DNA of 27,463 nucleotides from an uncultured Eubacteriales bacterium (GCA_948762645.1 CAQBRY010000001.1:31303-58765), one strand, 5' to 3'; positions 7,256 to 16,213 are shown, counted from the stretch's first letter. Notes: a model not told the origin generated them from the sequence alone. Made by a program: numbers and translations.

Positions 7256-7443
7256 GTAACGAAAATATTTTAAGATATACTTTAAGAGTCAGCAGAAATC
7301 TATTTAAAAAATTTAAATACGTGGCTGAATATAATGGAAGATCTGCCAATAAAGAAATAGAACAACTTATGAAATTAAAAGTTAAGGAATTCGAAAAAGA
7401 ATATAGTAAAATTAATCTCAATGAAAACAAAGATAACGATTGA
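7252..7443 (+). CDS. Arc-like ribbon-helix-helix protein, copy 3
   Basis: This 63-residue protein has the strand ILRYTLRVSRNLFKKFKYV and the helix pair AEYNGRSANKEIEQLMKLKV. It has diverged from copies 1 and 2 at the strand residues that would touch DNA (YTLRVS instead of LSIRID), so it may bind a different sequence or form mixed dimers. It overlaps copy 2 by 4 bases. The basic middle and the NENKDND tail are like those of copy 4. Confidence 0.72.
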   Translation: MSNENILRYTLRVSRNLFKKFKYVAEYNGRSANKEIEQLMKLKVKEFEKEYSKINLNENKDND

Positions 7444-7485
7444 CGGGATAAAAATAAGCAAACGTCTTGGCATAGAGGAGCATAA

Positions 7486-7665
7486 ATGTATAAAATTAAA
7501 CATCTTTCTGTAAGGATTGAAAGTGATCTTCTTAAAAAATTTAAATATGTCTGCAAATATGAAGATAGATCCGCTAACGGTCAAATCCTTAGTTTTATAA
7601 GAAAATTCGTAAATGACCTTGTACAAAAACACCATAAAATTGAACTCAATGAAGGTGAAAATTAA
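7486..7665 (+). CDS. Arc-like ribbon-helix-helix protein, copy 4
   Basis: This 59-residue protein is preceded by AGAGGAG. It starts MYKIKHLSVRIESDLLKKFK and continues KYEDRSANGQILSFIRKFV. The strand LSVRIE is close to that of copy 2 (LSIRID), and DRSANGQI keeps the helix cap of the family. It follows copy 3 after a 42-base gap and belongs to the same run of genes. No other domain is present. Confidence 0.72.
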   Translation: MYKIKHLSVRIESDLLKKFKYVCKYEDRSANGQILSFIRKFVNDLVQKHHKIELNEGEN

Positions 7666-7747
7666 AATATTTTTTAAACAAATTTAAAAAAGAAAATGAT
7701 AAAATTAAATTTAGCCAAGACAACAATAATAAAGGAGTAAAAATACT

Positions 7748-7918
7748 ATGCCTAATGTAGATTTTTTACTTAAAATCGATGAACAATTATTAGGTAAATT
7801 TGATGTGATTACTGAAGAAGAAGGTACTTGCATTAATGATAAAATATTAAGTTTCATTAGTAAATACGTAGAAAAATATGAAGAACTTTACGGCGTAATA
7901 GACTTCTTAACAAATTAA
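7748..7918 (+). CDS. Divergent ribbon-helix-helix-like protein, copy 5
   Basis: This 56-residue protein is preceded by AAGGAG. It keeps the spacing of the other four copies (VDFLLKIDEQLLGKFDVI, then EEEGTCINDKILSFISKYV) but has lost most of the basic residues. The cap GRSAN has become GTCIN. It is markedly acidic, so it may no longer bind DNA alone. It could act as a dimerisation partner or be drifting. It ends the cluster just before a shared terminator. Confidence 0.6.
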   Translation: MPNVDFLLKIDEQLLGKFDVITEEEGTCINDKILSFISKYVEKYEELYGVIDFLTN

Positions 7919-7922
7919 CTTA

Positions 7923-7960
7923 AAATGATCTCCTTTTACTATAAAGAAGATCATTTCTTT
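7923..7960. terminator. Bidirectional terminator between the RHH cluster and the glycosyltransferase gene
   Basis: AAATGATCTCCTTT and AAGAAGATCATTT form a stem of about 13 pairs with one mismatch, flanked by A-rich and T-rich arms. The two transcription units converge here, so it can serve both. Confidence 0.7.
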
Positions 7961-9209
7961 ATTTTTCTACTAAGTTGACTATTAAATTGAGTATATTTTT
8001 TAGCGACTCGGATTTATCAAACGTCTCGCATGAATGCTTCATGAACCTCAATTTTTTCTTATTTTTGAGTAAATCTTTAATAGTTTCGGCCGTCGTGTCT
8101 CGGTTTAACCTCACAGCCATATTATTATCCACTAAAAAGTCCGCATTCTCTTCCTCCTGACCCGGTATAGCATTAAATATCGCCATCGGAAGATCACAAG
8201 CAAGGGCTTCAGTTATTGTAAGTCCACCGGGTTTAGTAATAATCAGGTCTGCAATACACATATATTTATGTACTTCATCAGTAAAATATATTATACGTGT
8301 ATCTTTACGGTAAATTTTTGATTCTAAATCTTCTCCGTTACCTTCAGAAAAATTAAGTCTTTTCCTTAATTTGTTAAGTTTACTAATATATTTCCACGAT
8401 TTTATATTAAATGAAAATTTAGAAAAAAGTTTAGGATACTTATAAACCTTTTTTTCTCTTTCGTAAACTATAGATTCAATAGTATCATAAAGTTTAGGAT
8501 TTCTGCCAGTAATTATTATAATTTGGAAATCCAAATCTATTTTCAGAATATCTTTATATATGGAAACGATATTTTCTACTCCAAAACTACCTGCCATAAT
8601 TAAAACCGTCGGAATACTTGATTTAAATCCCATTTGTTTAAGAAGAATGTTTCGGTCTCTTTTAGTATAAAATTCATCTTCTATAGGTATTCCGAAGGGG
8701 TATACTATATTCTTATCTACACCCATTTCCATCATTGATTTCATCATGTCATCGCTTGCCACGATATAGGCACTGACATTTTCTGTAATCCACGTCCTGT
8801 GAGGAGCATAATCCGTTATTATACACACAACAGGTACATCCGCTTTTCCTATAGATTTAAGTTTTGATACCATTTCGTTAGTAAAAGGGTGGGTAGTAAC
8901 TATAATATTCGGTTTGTAATCATTTATTAGAGGCACAAGTTTCCTGCTAACTATACTATTTATTCCAAATATTAAATGATTTACAACCTTATTATTTGTT
9001 GACTTATAAATCATTTTATATATATTAGGCATTCTCTTTGCCAAATACTCATAGCCTTCAGTAACTGTTTTATTCAGAAGCGGACTTATATATTTTAAGG
9101 TATCAACAACATTTACGTCTATATTGTTCTCCTCAAAATACTCTTTCATGGCATTAGAAGCCCGCATATGTCCGCCGCCCGTGGAAGCTGAAAGTATTAA
9201 TATCTTCAA
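7959..9209 (-). CDS. MGDG synthase/processive diacylglycerol glycosyltransferase family (GT28, UgtP-like)
   Basis: This family transfers glucose or galactose from a UDP-sugar to diacylglycerol at the inner face of the membrane. It makes glycolipids and anchors for lipoteichoic acid. The N-terminal motif SASTGGGHMRASNAMKEYF is the lipid-acceptor domain signature. The C-terminal domain has ADLIITKPGGLTITEALAC (UDP-sugar site) and IPGQEEENADFLV. The 416 residues lack a transmembrane segment, so it is probably peripheral. The gene follows mutS2 after 42 bases on the same strand and ends at the shared terminator. The sugar used and the number of transfers cannot be read from sequence. MurG, a relative, is unlikely because the acceptor motif is of the MGDG type. 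Confidence 0.85.
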   Translation of the reverse strand: MKILILSASTGGGHMRASNAMKEYFEENNIDVNVVDTLKYISPLLNKTVTEGYEYLAKRMPNIYKMIYKSTNNKVVNHLIFGINSIVSRKLVPLINDYKPNIIVTTHPFTNEMVSKLKSIGKADVPVVCIITDYAPHRTWITENVSAYIVASDDMMKSMMEMGVDKNIVYPFGIPIEDEFYTKRDRNILLKQMGFKSSIPTVLIMAGSFGVENIVSIYKDILKIDLDFQIIIITGRNPKLYDTIESIVYEREKKVYKYPKLFSKFSFNIKSWKYISKLNKLRKRLNFSEGNGEDLESKIYRKDTRIIYFTDEVHKYMCIADLIITKPGGLTITEALACDLPMAIFNAIPGQEEENADFLVDNNMAVRLNRDTTAETIKDLLKNKKKLRFMKHSCETFDKSESLKNILNLIVNLVEK

Positions 9210-9251
9210 AACTATTTCCCCCTCTAGAAACTAATTATAATCATTATACTT

Positions 9252-11609
9252 TTAAATTTTAAGATCTACAATAGTAACTCCAGATTCTCCCTCTCCAAAA
9301 GTTCCCAGCCTAAACCCCAATACACTTTTATTTCCTTTTAAATATTTAGATATTTCTCTTCGAAGCACTCCCATACCTTTTCCATGAATTACCGTAATTT
9401 TTCCTATCTTAGCAAGTATACTGGAATCGATAAACATATCAAGCTCATGTATGGATTCCAAAACATTTTTTCCTCTTAAATCTATCTCACTACGAGCGCT
9501 TATATTTTTTATACTTCTAACTTGGCTTACAACCATGCCCTTACTTTTTTTGATACCCTTACCGCTCTTTAATACTTTTAGTTTCTCTTTGGATACATTT
9601 AATTTCATGTTTCCCACTTGTACCAATAAAACGCTTTCAGACTCAAAAGATATTACTGTTCCTTCTTTATTTATCCCCAAAATCAATACGTTATCTCCTA
9701 CTTGAAGATTATCATTTTTTTCTCCTGCAGTTACCTCGTCGACCGGATCTACTTTGTTTTCTATTTCTTTTATTTTTGAATATATGCTTCTGCGTTTTTC
9801 GGGGGAAATATTTAAGCTGTCTTTTCTAACCGACCGTATCTCGGACATTAACTCTTCCGTTTCAGATCTTACCCTATCTAAAAGACGTTTTGCTTCATAT
9901 TTATATTTTTCAGTCTCACTATTTTTTTGTCTTTCAAACCGTGATAAATTATCTTCAAATTCTTGTCTTAACTTGTTGTATTTTCGGTGTTCGTCCTGAG
10001 CTGCTGCTAATTTCTTTTCCAACGATATTCTTGTATTTTCAAGTTTTCTTATAATCTCTTCAAGGTCAATGTCGTGACTATCAACAAGTCCCTTTGCTTT
10101 ACTAATTATATTTACATCAATTCCAAGTTTTTCAGCTATAATAAAAGCATAAGAATTGCCGGGAACACCAATAGTTAATTTATACATTGGTTTTAAGCTT
10201 GAAATATCGAACTCACAGCAAGCGTTTTCTACCCTGCTGCTGACGACAGCATATTCCTTTAATTCCTTATAATGCGTCGTAACTATAAGTTTAGAACCTA
10301 CACCCTGAATACTTTCAATTATAGATCTCGCAAGGGCAGCCCCCTCAGCCGGATCCGTTCCCGCACCTATTTCATCAAGCAAAACAAGCGACTTGCTCGT
10401 AGTATTTTCTAAAATATTTACTACATTTTTAATATGCGAGGAAAATGTCGAAAGAGACTGCTCTATACTCTGTTCATCTCCGATATCGACAAGTATATTG
10501 TCAAAAATACATACTTCGCTTCCAGAATCCGCAGGTATCATCAGTCCGGACATCGCCATAGCACACAAAAGTCCCACGGTCTTTAATACTACAGTCTTAC
10601 CACCCGTATTTGAACCTGTAATAATTAAAGAGTCAAAGTTTATGCCTAAATTTATGTCAATCGGTACAACTTCATTTTTAGGTATTAAAGGATGTCTTGC
10701 CCTTTTTAAATTGATCTTCCCCTCAAGGTTAAATCTTGGAATAAAGCATTTAAGTTTATATCCTAAATTTACTTTTGCAAAAATAACGTCCAGATCAATC
10801 AGGGCGTCATAACTACGAATAATATCGTCTGAAAAATTAGATATTTCCTGTGAAATCTCTTTAAGTATACGCTCTATTTCATACTTTTCTTTTAGTCTTA
10901 AAGACCCCAAAGTATTATTATCCTCGACCGCAAACATGGGTTCGATAAATACAGTTGATCCACTTGCGGAAATGTCGTGTACAATTCCCTGTACTTCAGA
11001 CCTGTACTCGGATTTTACAGGTAAAACAAATCTTGAGTCTCTTATTGTGACAATAGGATCCTGAAGACATTTTTGATATTTAGGACTTCTAATAATATTT
11101 TCAAGTTTTTCACGGCTTTTCGCACTTATCAACCGTATTTTACGTCTTATATCATAAAGATCCTTTGAAGCATTATCTGCTACCTCGTCCTCAGACAGTA
11201 TAGAATTTTCAATTTTGTTTTTTAAATAGGAATTAGAAGTTATACTGTCAAAATAACTGTCAAGAGACGTCTGGATTTCTAAAAACTGTTTTTTATAATT
11301 CTTGACGTTATCAATCGCCTTTAAAACAGACAAAACCAAAAGCAGTTCCCCTGCAGAAAGTACTGCTCCGAAAGTGGATCTTTTTACGATTTCAGTAATA
11401 TTCTTGATCCCACCAAAACCGGGACTTCCAAATTTACATGAAAGTATATATCCGTCGTCGGTTTCTTTAAGCAGTCGATTGCAACTTTCCAAGTCGCCGA
11501 AACACGGACGAATACTTAAGATCTTTTGTTTAGAGTCTTCATTTGAAGTCTGATCTGCGAGCAACCTCAATATTTTATCATACTCAAGCATTACTAAGTT
11601 CTTATTCAT
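9252..11609 (-). CDS. mutS2: MutS2 (endonuclease/ribosome collision ATPase)
   Basis: MutS2 lacks the mismatch-recognition domain of MutS. It is linked to suppression of recombination and, in Bacillus, to rescue of collided ribosomes. Visible domains are the clamp/core with SGSTVFIEPMFAVEDNN (about residues 210-230), and the ABC-type ATPase with Walker A ITGSNTGGKTVVLKTVG (about 330) and Walker B SLVLLDEIGAGTDPAEGAA. A long coiled coil follows (about 510-620), then a KOW-like segment. The C-terminal Smr domain has IDLRG and HGKGMGVLR. At 785 residues it is full length. Its start overlaps the end of recO by 8 bases, so the two are probably translationally coupled. Confidence 0.95.
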   Translation of the reverse strand: MNKNLVMLEYDKILRLLADQTSNEDSKQKILSIRPCFGDLESCNRLLKETDDGYILSCKFGSPGFGGIKNITEIVKRSTFGAVLSAGELLLVLSVLKAIDNVKNYKKQFLEIQTSLDSYFDSITSNSYLKNKIENSILSEDEVADNASKDLYDIRRKIRLISAKSREKLENIIRSPKYQKCLQDPIVTIRDSRFVLPVKSEYRSEVQGIVHDISASGSTVFIEPMFAVEDNNTLGSLRLKEKYEIERILKEISQEISNFSDDIIRSYDALIDLDVIFAKVNLGYKLKCFIPRFNLEGKINLKRARHPLIPKNEVVPIDINLGINFDSLIITGSNTGGKTVVLKTVGLLCAMAMSGLMIPADSGSEVCIFDNILVDIGDEQSIEQSLSTFSSHIKNVVNILENTTSKSLVLLDEIGAGTDPAEGAALARSIIESIQGVGSKLIVTTHYKELKEYAVVSSRVENACCEFDISSLKPMYKLTIGVPGNSYAFIIAEKLGIDVNIISKAKGLVDSHDIDLEEIIRKLENTRISLEKKLAAAQDEHRKYNKLRQEFEDNLSRFERQKNSETEKYKYEAKRLLDRVRSETEELMSEIRSVRKDSLNISPEKRRSIYSKIKEIENKVDPVDEVTAGEKNDNLQVGDNVLILGINKEGTVISFESESVLLVQVGNMKLNVSKEKLKVLKSGKGIKKSKGMVVSQVRSIKNISARSEIDLRGKNVLESIHELDMFIDSSILAKIGKITVIHGKGMGVLRREISKYLKGNKSVLGFRLGTFGEGESGVTIVDLKI

Positions 11610-12384
11610 ATTCTTTTCTCACTTCAAAAATATAATTATTCAGAGATTTAAAAAAATCTAAAGATTTAAATCTATAATCTACGTGCCGGGAAACGTATTT
11701 TTCACATAAGGATGAAAGTAGATTAATTGTATTGTCAGAAATCTTAAATAGAAAAAGTTTATCAAATTTTGAATAAATAATATGTCTCATAGCGTCTAGA
11801 ACGCTCGCACTTATCAAAATCAATTCATAACTATTATTACTGTTTTTTAGACAATCATTACACACTAAAAAAGAATTTTTAACGTCAAAATAGAGCTTTT
11901 CGCATTTATACTCCCTGCATCCTATACATCCTATCAAATTCGGCATATATCCGGTAAGTGAACAAATTCTAAGTTCAAGTATCGACTTAATAAGATAAAT
12001 ATTCATCTTGTCCTTTAAAAGAAAATACAAACAATTTAAAACCAGACGCAAGAAATCCCTTGATTCACCTTCTCTTGGAGATAAAACAAGGGCTATTTCA
12101 CAAAAGTACTCTGCAAGGGAAAATTTTTCCATGTCGTACTTCAGGTTTTCAAATCTTTCTTTGACTTCTACTTCATCTACTATGTATCCTTTGCGTCCTT
12201 TAAAGAGCGTGGCCTCACAATAATAAAACATCTGAAGTGAACCACTGTTTTTCGTGCGAAGTCTTTTAGCGTTAGGCGATATTACGCTTATTACGCCTCT
12301 ATCTTCAGTTAAAATATTTATTAATTTATCGCTTTCACCTATATCCATTTCCTTGAGGACTAAACCAGTTATTGTTATTTTCAT
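11602..12384 (-). CDS. recO: DNA repair protein RecO
   Basis: RecO helps load RecA at single-stranded gaps with RecR. The N-terminal OB fold shows MKITITGLVLKEMDIGESDK and GVISVISPNAKR. The zinc-finger-like CIGCREYKCE with a later CNDC lies near residues 150-180. At 260 residues it is normal in size. ATG 12384 has GAGAGGAAG about 7 bases upstream. It overlaps the upstream YqzL-like ORF by about 50 bases and the downstream mutS2 by 8 bases. Confidence 0.93.
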   Translation of the reverse strand: MKITITGLVLKEMDIGESDKLINILTEDRGVISVISPNAKRLRTKNSGSLQMFYYCEATLFKGRKGYIVDEVEVKERFENLKYDMEKFSLAEYFCEIALVLSPREGESRDFLRLVLNCLYFLLKDKMNIYLIKSILELRICSLTGYMPNLIGCIGCREYKCEKLYFDVKNSFLVCNDCLKNSNNSYELILISASVLDAMRHIIYSKFDKLFLFKISDNTINLLSSLCEKYVSRHVDYRFKSLDFFKSLNNYIFEVRKEYE

Positions 12385-12496
12385 TATTGTCTTCCTCTCG
12401 GGGAGTTAATAATTTATAATTTTCATATCTATAAAGCAAGTAGTCTTGCACTTTACCTGTATTAATAAAATTTTGCCACGCTTTATCTGGATTCAT
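12335..12496 (-). CDS. YqzL-like small protein
   Basis: A 53-codon frame with GGAGGGAT upstream begins MNPDKAWQNFINTGKVQDYL and continues LYRYENYK. This is like the YqzL family of short proteins (AWxxFxxTGxxxxYLxY) found between era and recO in Firmicutes. The position here is the same. The last 16 or so codons overlap recO in another frame and are Asn-rich, so the functional part may end near residue 30. Its function is unknown. Coupling to recO translation is likely from the overlap. Confidence 0.65.
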   Translation of the reverse strand: MNPDKAWQNFINTGKVQDYLLYRYENYKLLTPREEDNNENNNNWFSPQGNGYR

Positions 12497-12628
12497 ATAT
12501 ATCCCTCCAAACATATTTGATAGTTACAAATACATTATACAACAAATTTCTCTGGGATATATAGTGTAAAATATAGAAAATGCATTATATTTTTTATGCA
12601 ATATGCTCTATGTGCAGTCCTATAAGGA

Positions 12629-13525
12629 CTAAATGCTATATCCTAAACTTTTTAACATATTTAACTTATCTTTCCATCCCTCTTTTACTTTTACCCAAAT
12701 CTTAAGATTAACCTTATTTCCAAGCATATTTTGAATATCTGTTCTTGAATCAATACCTATTTTTTTTATCATATCGCCGTTTTTTCCGATAATTATAGAT
12801 TTATGGGAATCTCTATCGCAATATATAGTAGCAAAAATATCAATCAGGTCTGAATTTTCTCTCTTCTTCATGGACTCTACGTATACGGCGGTTCCATGAG
12901 GTACTTCTTCATCTAAACATCTAAGCATTTTTTCTCTGATAATTTCTGATACTAAAAATCTTTCTGATTTATCCGTGATTTCATCGCTTGGATAAAAAAA
13001 TACAGACGGTTTAGCTAATTTTTTTATTTCATTTAAAAATATATCTCTTCCGTCACTTTTTTTGCAGGAAACAGGAACAACACATTCATAATTAAATAAA
13101 TTACAATACTCAGAAATTTGAGGCATTAATTCTTCTTTATTATTCACTAAATCTATTTTATTAATAACAAGAACAGCCGGTAAATTACGGCTTTTTATTT
13201 TCTCCATAATATTTTTATCAGCGTCGCTAAATTTCTTGCCAGCTTCAATTACATGTATAAACAGATCAATACCAAAGCAGGCTTCGTCTATTTCCTTTGC
13301 CATATACTTATCAAGATTTGACCGTACTTTTAAAAATCCCGGGGTATCTAAAAATACAATTTGCATATTCTCGTCAGTAAATATACCTGCTATTTTATTC
13401 CTTGTTGTCTGAGGCTTGTGCGATACAATAGACACTTTTTGATTTAAAATCATATTAAGAAGCGAAGATTTTCCAACATTCGGTCTACCTACTATCGTAG
13501 CAAACAAAGATTTTGTTTCTTTCAT
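12629..13525 (-). CDS. era: GTPase Era
   Basis: Era is an essential GTPase that binds 16S rRNA 3' ends during 30S ribosome maturation. The GTPase motifs are all present: GRPNVGKSSL (G1), the TTRN switch, DTPG (G3) and NKID (G4). The C-terminal KH domain has IIGKNGDMIKKIG. At 298 residues it is full length. It starts 10 bases after dgkA. With ybeY upstream it forms a ribosome maturation pair in one operon driven from 14669-14697. Confidence 0.96.
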   Translation of the reverse strand: MKETKSLFATIVGRPNVGKSSLLNMILNQKVSIVSHKPQTTRNKIAGIFTDENMQIVFLDTPGFLKVRSNLDKYMAKEIDEACFGIDLFIHVIEAGKKFSDADKNIMEKIKSRNLPAVLVINKIDLVNNKEELMPQISEYCNLFNYECVVPVSCKKSDGRDIFLNEIKKLAKPSVFFYPSDEITDKSERFLVSEIIREKMLRCLDEEVPHGTAVYVESMKKRENSDLIDIFATIYCDRDSHKSIIIGKNGDMIKKIGIDSRTDIQNMLGNKVNLKIWVKVKEGWKDKLNMLKSLGYSI

Positions 13526-13535
13526 ATATAAATTC

Positions 13536-14036
13536 CTAATCCATATTTTTTTTATTAAATTTAAAGAAATTTTTTGTTTTGTTTATAGTCTCCACAGGTC
13601 CATAATAAATATAAAACACGCTAAATAAAGTAAATATTCCCAAAATCACTATACTTGCCGGATATAAACAAAAGAAATTAAATATCCTAAAATAAGCATT
13701 AACATCTGAAAAAAGTATGATTCCCACAATGACTGATACCACAGCACTAACAAAAACCGCTCCGGCGGCAACATCTTTAATATTTTTAGCTGCGGCATTG
13801 TATTCAGACACAAATATATCCGAAAGACCTTCAATAGCAGTATTAACCATCTCAGCAGCTATAACTGATAAGATGGTCAAAATTAACATTATTAACTCAA
13901 TTCTAGAAAGCTCAAAAAAATATGAAAATATTAAAACATAAATAGCCGCTACACAGTGTACTCTCATATTACGCTCATTATTTATGCAATATTTAATACC
14001 TCTTATGGCATACTGAAAACTTTTCAAAATCCTCAT
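13536..14036 (-). CDS. dgkA: Diacylglycerol/undecaprenol kinase (DgkA family)
   Basis: This small membrane kinase phosphorylates undecaprenol in Gram-positive bacteria to feed the lipid carrier pool. The catalytic motif EMVNTAIEGLSD lies near residue 62, after the amphipathic MRILKSFQYAIRGIKYCI segment, and the transmembrane helices are evident. The usual length is 120-140 residues. Here an extra hydrophobic segment (PASIVILGIFTLFSVFYIYY) extends it to 166. It is packed between ybeY (3-base gap) and era. Confidence 0.88.
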   Translation of the reverse strand: MRILKSFQYAIRGIKYCINNERNMRVHCVAAIYVLIFSYFFELSRIELIMLILTILSVIAAEMVNTAIEGLSDIFVSEYNAAAKNIKDVAAGAVFVSAVVSVIVGIILFSDVNAYFRIFNFFCLYPASIVILGIFTLFSVFYIYYGPVETINKTKNFFKFNKKNMD

Positions 14037-14039
14037 AGA

Positions 14040-14555
14040 CTAAAATTCTTCACTATTTAAAACGTAAGATGACGTACAGGGAAGACCTAATAAATTCATA
14101 ACTTTTTCTTCTTTTTCACGCATATGAAGCTTATCAAGATTACTTGATTCATGATCATATCCTAAAATATGGAGCATACCATGTGCTACCAAATACGCCA
14201 TTTCTCTTTGCATAGAGTGACCGTAAAGATTACTTTGTTCTATAACTTTTTCAACGGATATTACTATATCACCTAAAATTTTAGCTCCATTTTCAGGATC
14301 AATATCATATTTTCCATCTTTACCCATAGGAAAAGATAATACGTCTGTGGGCATATCTTTTTCTCTATATTGTTTATTTAAATTTTGTATGTACTTATTG
14401 TCAACAAGAGAAACGCTTACTTCTGCAGATCCTTTAAAATTTTCCATTTTTAAAACTGCATTGCAGCATCTTCTAATTAACATTCTAATACCTGTGGGGA
14501 TCTTAATTTCTTTTTGTCTATCAGAGATTATTACTCTGATCTTATCTACGGCCAT
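14040..14555 (-). CDS. ybeY: Endoribonuclease YbeY (16S rRNA maturation)
   Basis: YbeY is a zinc-dependent endoribonuclease needed for 16S rRNA 3' processing and ribosome quality control. The signature HGMLHILGYDHE carries the three His that bind zinc, and DVLSFPM precedes it. ATG 14555 is chosen because GAAAGGATG lies about 6 bases upstream. An in-frame ATG at 14564 lies within that ribosome binding site. The product is 171 residues. It is the first gene of ybeY-dgkA-era. Confidence 0.93.
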   Translation of the reverse strand: MAVDKIRVIISDRQKEIKIPTGIRMLIRRCCNAVLKMENFKGSAEVSVSLVDNKYIQNLNKQYREKDMPTDVLSFPMGKDGKYDIDPENGAKILGDIVISVEKVIEQSNLYGHSMQREMAYLVAHGMLHILGYDHESSNLDKLHMREKEEKVMNLLGLPCTSSYVLNSEEF

Positions 14556-14668
14556 AAATAACATCCTTTCTAAGATAAAACCGTAAAAAAATATCTTTAA
14601 ATATTATTAAAACTTTAAAATCATAGATTATGTAGTATAAAAACAAATTAACATTTAAACTATTATTC

Positions 14669-14697
14669 ATTATAACTATTTTTGAATATCATGTCAA
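14669..14697 (-). promoter_or_regulatory. Consensus sigma-A promoter for ybeY-dgkA-era
   Basis: On the minus strand TTGACA (14697-14692), a 17-base spacer and TATAAT (14674-14669) match the vegetative consensus perfectly. It separates this housekeeping operon from the sporulation pair yqfC-yqfD upstream. Confidence 0.85.
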
Positions 14698-14721
14698 TTC
14701 TTTACACCGATTTAACAATAT

Positions 14722-15897
14722 TTACTCAAACAAAATTTCTTCCTTATTTCCAATATCTTCTATGCAAATATACTCAACCTCGACAAATCTTCGTCCATCT
14801 TTATCAAATTCTCTATTGTTTTCTCCTAATATTTGTATATTTGGAAATTCATTTACACGTTTCGTATTAATGCTATCTATAGCCTCTTTTTTAGCCTCCT
14901 CAAAACTCACCTCTTTTATATCGCAAACTTGCTCATACCATCTTTCAGTATAAACACTAACAGGTAAATTTACGCCAAACAAATTCAGCTTATAATTTTC
15001 TATTTCCAACCTATAAGTATCATCCGTATTCTCCCATAATCTAAAAGGAATTTCTACTCCTAAAATTTTCACTTTGTACCTATTAATTACTTTCCCGGTA
15101 TCTATACATTGCATTTTAGAAGTTATAATTTCTTCCGAAAACTTTCTGCGAGTTTTTGCAAATACTTTGCCATCTGCATGAACAAAAGAATTAGATCCAA
15201 AATAATCTTCCACCACTCCATTAATAAGCAATTGCCCTTTGACTACAGCATCGCCAACCCCTACAATGCATGTACCTTTATATGTTTCTATACGCTCTAT
15301 TTGTCCATCAAAATTCGCCTTTATATTGCAAGGCTTATCTTCTGCCACAACCTCAGGTATTTTTGCCTTTTCTTTAACAGAAATCTCCGCGTAGCTTCCA
15401 CTTATATTTATCGACAACCATGACATACCGGGAAGTTTAATCATCGCATATTGATTTACTAAAGGTACGTCTATATGACTTTTAAGAGTACCGCTGGACA
15501 CCCCAAGCTCAGACATCGCCTGTAAAATTTCTTCCGACGATATATTCTCATTCCCCGTAACCTTAACATTCCACACGTATAGCGAAAGTACATATATCAT
15601 CCCTGCATATAAAAATATTCCTATAAAAAAACCAAGTCTAAAACGATACTTATTTAAAATAAAAGGTAAACCATATTTCCTCTTTACCCTAACTTGAGAT
15701 TTAGTTTGTCTTGATGCCTTATGAAGATCCTTATATTCCCTGGCTATAACTTTACTGTATAAAGTATCTCCCGATCTTTTAACGTCCCAAAAGTTGATCC
15801 TGTTTTTTACAGATAAATTAATAAACTTCTCAATATTTCCTCCCCTTACGATAAACAATACATATCCATATATCCATCTAATTATTTTAAGAATCAA
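14722..15897 (-). CDS. yqfD: Sporulation protein YqfD
   Basis: YqfD is a mother-cell sporulation membrane protein needed for normal forespore development. It has an N-terminal cytoplasmic region (VKNRINFWDVKRSG) and a transmembrane helix near residues 90-112 (LGFFIGIFLYAGMIYVLSLY). The large extracytoplasmic domain includes VTGNENISSEEIL, like the POTRA-type fold of FtsQ and related proteins. At 391 residues it is normal. The start is TTG 15897, with GGAGG 10 bases upstream, and there is no ATG nearby. It starts 19 bases after yqfC. Confidence 0.92.
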   Translation of the reverse strand: MILKIIRWIYGYVLFIVRGGNIEKFINLSVKNRINFWDVKRSGDTLYSKVIAREYKDLHKASRQTKSQVRVKRKYGLPFILNKYRFRLGFFIGIFLYAGMIYVLSLYVWNVKVTGNENISSEEILQAMSELGVSSGTLKSHIDVPLVNQYAMIKLPGMSWLSINISGSYAEISVKEKAKIPEVVAEDKPCNIKANFDGQIERIETYKGTCIVGVGDAVVKGQLLINGVVEDYFGSNSFVHADGKVFAKTRRKFSEEIITSKMQCIDTGKVINRYKVKILGVEIPFRLWENTDDTYRLEIENYKLNLFGVNLPVSVYTERWYEQVCDIKEVSFEEAKKEAIDSINTKRVNEFPNIQILGENNREFDKDGRRFVEVEYICIEDIGNKEEILFE

Positions 15898-15916
15898 TTT
15901 TATTAAACCTCCACTT

Positions 15917-16213
15917 TTAAGTAATAAACTCTATAGAAGTAACAAAACCGGTTATAACCAAAGAATCAACATCCATACATTTAATAGATAAATTTCTCCC
16001 GAAAAATGCTACCGACATCTTTTTAACACTAATCTTTACGATATTTTCATCATACTGTAAAATTCCCCTGCATCCTTCAACTATAACTTCTCTATTACCG
16101 TTCATTTCAAAGTGTACGCTGCCCAATGCAGACGCTATCGGGGAACTTGAAAAATCCAATATTTGTCTTGCCTTACTTTTTATGCCTCTTTTTTTACATT
16201 TGTTTTCACTCAA
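15917..16213 (-). CDS. yqfC: Sporulation protein YqfC
   Basis: YqfC is a short sporulation protein whose gene always lies before yqfD. The product shows VHFEMNGNREVIVEGCRGIL and the YDENIVKI segment that mark the family. The frame is open from ATG 16261, but that start has no ribosome binding site. TTG 16213 has AAAGGTGG 10 bases before it and gives 98 residues, the usual family length, so I chose it. I found no convincing sigma-E promoter upstream, although the Bacillus gene is under sigma-E control. Confidence 0.85.
   Translation of the reverse strand: MSENKCKKRGIKSKARQILDFSSSPIASALGSVHFEMNGNREVIVEGCRGILQYDENIVKISVKKMSVAFFGRNLSIKCMDVDSLVITGFVTSIEFIT

Noticed and set aside
7152..7635. Minus-strand open frames across the RHH genes
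   Set aside because: They oppose clearly supported small genes with ribosome binding sites, and their Leu/Phe/Ser-rich composition is typical of shadow frames.
9451..11553. Several plus-strand open frames inside mutS2
   Set aside because: They are antisense to a full-length, conserved mutS2 and lack ribosome binding sites or recognisable motifs.
12616..12630. AGTCCT-ATA-AGGACT palindrome at the end of era, as a terminator
   Set aside because: The stem is only six pairs, the loop is three bases, and no T-run follows on the minus strand.
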